Origin: CAVSEK01 sp963726975
Lineage (GTDB): Bacteria > Actinomycetota > Actinomycetes > Mycobacteriales > SCTD01
Assembly: GCA_963726975.1 (NCBI GenBank)
Contig: CAVSEK010000004.1
Location: forward strand, 310,001-374,000
Direction of reading: 5' to 3'
Length of the DNA: 64,000 nucleotides
This document shows positions 62,830 through 64,000 of the stretch, one piece after another. How positions within the stretch are numbered: position 1 is the first letter of the stretch; every line of letters starts with the position of its first letter. A model generated the notes under the pieces. That model did not search any database and was not told the origin of the DNA. It worked only from the letters and a program-made list of their open reading frames with translations. Position numbers and translations under genes: made by a program.

Positions 62830-64000
62830 CCACGTCCGGGCCGGGAGCGCGGGCCCGACCGCGGGTCGCGGCCGGGCTGTCCGTGCTGCTCGTGGCGGGG
62901 GGCACCGTGCTGGCGGCCTCGGCCACGCCGTTGCGGCCCGACGCCGGGGCCCTGCCGCTGCCGTGGTGGGGCCTGCTCGCGGCCTACGTCGTCGCCGGTC
63001 ACTTCGTCCTGGGCTTCCAGCGCCGCGAGAGCAGCGTGCTGGTGGCCCTCACCCAGCTGCCGCTGGCGCTGGGCACCATGCTCGTCGCCCCGCTGCCGCA
63101 CGTGGGCGTACGCCTCGTGGCCACCGCCGTCGACTGCACCGTGCGCCGCCGCGGACCCCTCAAGTCGGCGGTGAACCTGGGGCTGGCCGCTCTCGAGGTC
63201 GGGATCGCGGTCTCGGTCGCGTCGCTGCTGCACGCGGGCACCGGGTCGATGGGGCCGCGGCTGTGGCTGGCCGTGCTCGTCGGGCTGCTGCTGGCCGGCA
63301 TCGCCTCCCAGCTCTCGCTCAGCGCGCTGTTCGCCGTGCTCGGGCTGAGCCGCGGCCGCGCCGAGCTCGTCGAGCCGCTCGTCGTCGAGGCGGTGACCAG
63401 CGCGGTCTTCGTCGGGCTCGCGGTGCTCACGGTCGAGGCCGGCTCGGCCGACACCTGGTCGCTGCTCATCGTCGCCGGCCTGGCCGGCGTGCTCGCCGCC
63501 TCCTACCGCAGCTACCGGCGCCTGGCCGCCCAGCAGAAGGCCACCGAGCAGCTGTACGCCTTCGTCAAGGTCCTCGGCCCCGTCGACGTCGAGTCCGACG
63601 AGGCGCTCGACGTGCTCGAGCACGTGCGCGAGCTGCTGCACACCCGGCGCCTCGAGCTCGTCGTGCCCGACGGCAGCCGCGGGCTGGGGCGCTGCCTGTG
63701 CGTCGAGCTGGGCGGCGCACCGCAGGTGCGCGAGCACCGCATCGAGCCGCGCCCCGCCACCGGGGCGGGCCTGCACGACGAGACCATGACCAGCCCGCTC
63801 GTCGTCGGGGACACCTTCATCGGCCTGCTGTCGGCCTCGCACCGGGTGACCACGGACCGCGGCTTCGACATGAAGGACCTGCGGCTGCTCGAGACGGTCG
63901 CGACCGAGCTCGCGACCGCGCTGGACCGCGGTCGCCTGCTGCGCGACCTCGGCCGGGCCGCCTCGACCGACCCGATGACCGGGCTGCCCAACCTGCACCG
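62826..64000 (+). CDS. Membrane diguanylate cyclase-type protein (GGDEF), 5' part
   Basis: Starts at ATG 62826 and continues past the window end; 391 codons are visible. The N-terminal ~220 residues form five to seven helices (LSVLLVAGGTVLAAS, LPLALGTMLVAPLPHVGV, LWLAVLVGLLLAGIASQLSL). Then comes a GAF-like sensor segment (EALDVLEHVRELLHTRRLELV; GDTFIGLLSASHRVT). The final visible residues, AASTDPMTGLPNLHR, are the start of a GGDEF domain (D-x-LTGL-x-N-R). The signature itself is beyond the end, so enzyme activity cannot be judged. Confidence 0.82.
   Translation, partial: MTTSGPGARARPRVAAGLSVLLVAGGTVLAASATPLRPDAGALPLPWWGLLAAYVVAGHFVLGFQRRESSVLVALTQLPLALGTMLVAPLPHVGVRLVATAVDCTVRRRGPLKSAVNLGLAALEVGIAVSVASLLHAGTGSMGPRLWLAVLVGLLLAGIASQLSLSALFAVLGLSRGRAELVEPLVVEAVTSAVFVGLAVLTVEAGSADTWSLLIVAGLAGVLAASYRSYRRLAAQQKATEQLYAFVKVLGPVDVESDEALDVLEHVRELLHTRRLELVVPDGSRGLGRCLCVELGGAPQVREHRIEPRPATGAGLHDETMTSPLVVGDTFIGLLSASHRVTTDRGFDMKDLRLLETVATELATALDRGRLLRDLGRAASTDPMTGLPNLH

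Overview
The window is a very G+C-rich, gene-dense chromosomal stretch with strong G/C third-position bias and frequent GTG starts. It reads as a high-G+C actinobacterium (Actinomycetota). Supporting markers are a mycothiol S-conjugate amidase, a FasR-like PucR regulator beside a type II fatty-acid operon, DUF4307 and DUF1992 proteins, an actinobacterial-type LexA box upstream of a DUF222/HNH (13E12-type) gene, and many promoters of the leaderless TANNNT-N6/7-GTG type. I cannot name the genus. No plasmid, phage, insertion sequence or CRISPR array is visible.

Layout. 0-7.5 kb: end of a hemolysin III gene, a secreted collagen-like protein, a thioesterase, an RHH-type protein, a DUF255 thioredoxin-like protein, SMP-30, a phosphodiesterase and a MarR/MFS pair. 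7.6-12.6 kb: a branched-chain amino-acid-type ABC transporter operon (livF-G-H-M-J order). 12.7-20.3 kb: the fatty-acid operon fabD-fabH-acpP-fabF-accD-hydrolase-fabI, behind fasR. 20.4-24.6 kb: housekeeping genes (arfB, mca, greA, ilvA). 24.5-33.9 kb: a nine-gene, mostly overlapping operon that looks like an undescribed biosynthetic pathway: inositol-phosphate-synthase-like enzyme, HD-like protein, methyltransferase, Gfo/Idh/MocA oxidoreductase, zinc-ribbon/MBL protein, YcaO enzyme, TIM-barrel isomerase, GT4 glycosyltransferase and PIG-L deacetylase. 34-38 kb: a MoxR/chelatase-VWA module. 38-44.7 kb: small conserved genes, a LAL-type LuxR regulator, a DksA-like zinc finger and an oxidoreductase. 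44.7-46.8 kb: two tandem membrane-anchored caspase-like proteins with EF-hand loops. 46.9-51.2 kb: transsulfuration genes (cystathionine gamma-synthase and beta-synthase) flanking a proton-pump-type rhodopsin and a fused lycopene cyclase. 51-56 kb: GDSL esterase, thiolase, and a LexA-controlled HNH gene behind a repeat array. 56.5-64 kb: a second glycosyltransferase, two CNNM/CorC proteins, a Bax-inhibitor-1 protein, an odd UAA-anticodon tRNA, an MFS exporter and the start of a diguanylate cyclase.

How the parts fit. Most genes are in tight minus-strand operons coupled by 4-base ATGA or GTGA overlaps, and two genes of the YcaO operon appear to use CTGA. In the YcaO operon the inositol-phosphate synthase, glycosyltransferase and deacetylase resemble the logic of mycothiol assembly, with YcaO, methyltransferase and oxidoreductase as tailoring steps. 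The rhodopsin and cyclase could make a carotenoid/retinal light-driven proton pump, but no retinal-forming oxygenase is in the window.

Caution. Twelve genes are interrupted by single-base indels (about 20 in all, nearly all one-base insertions), including conserved genes such as livG, cbs and the CorC pair. Overall lengths and reading frames are consistent with sequence errors rather than decay, so I annotate these as intact genes with frameshifts.
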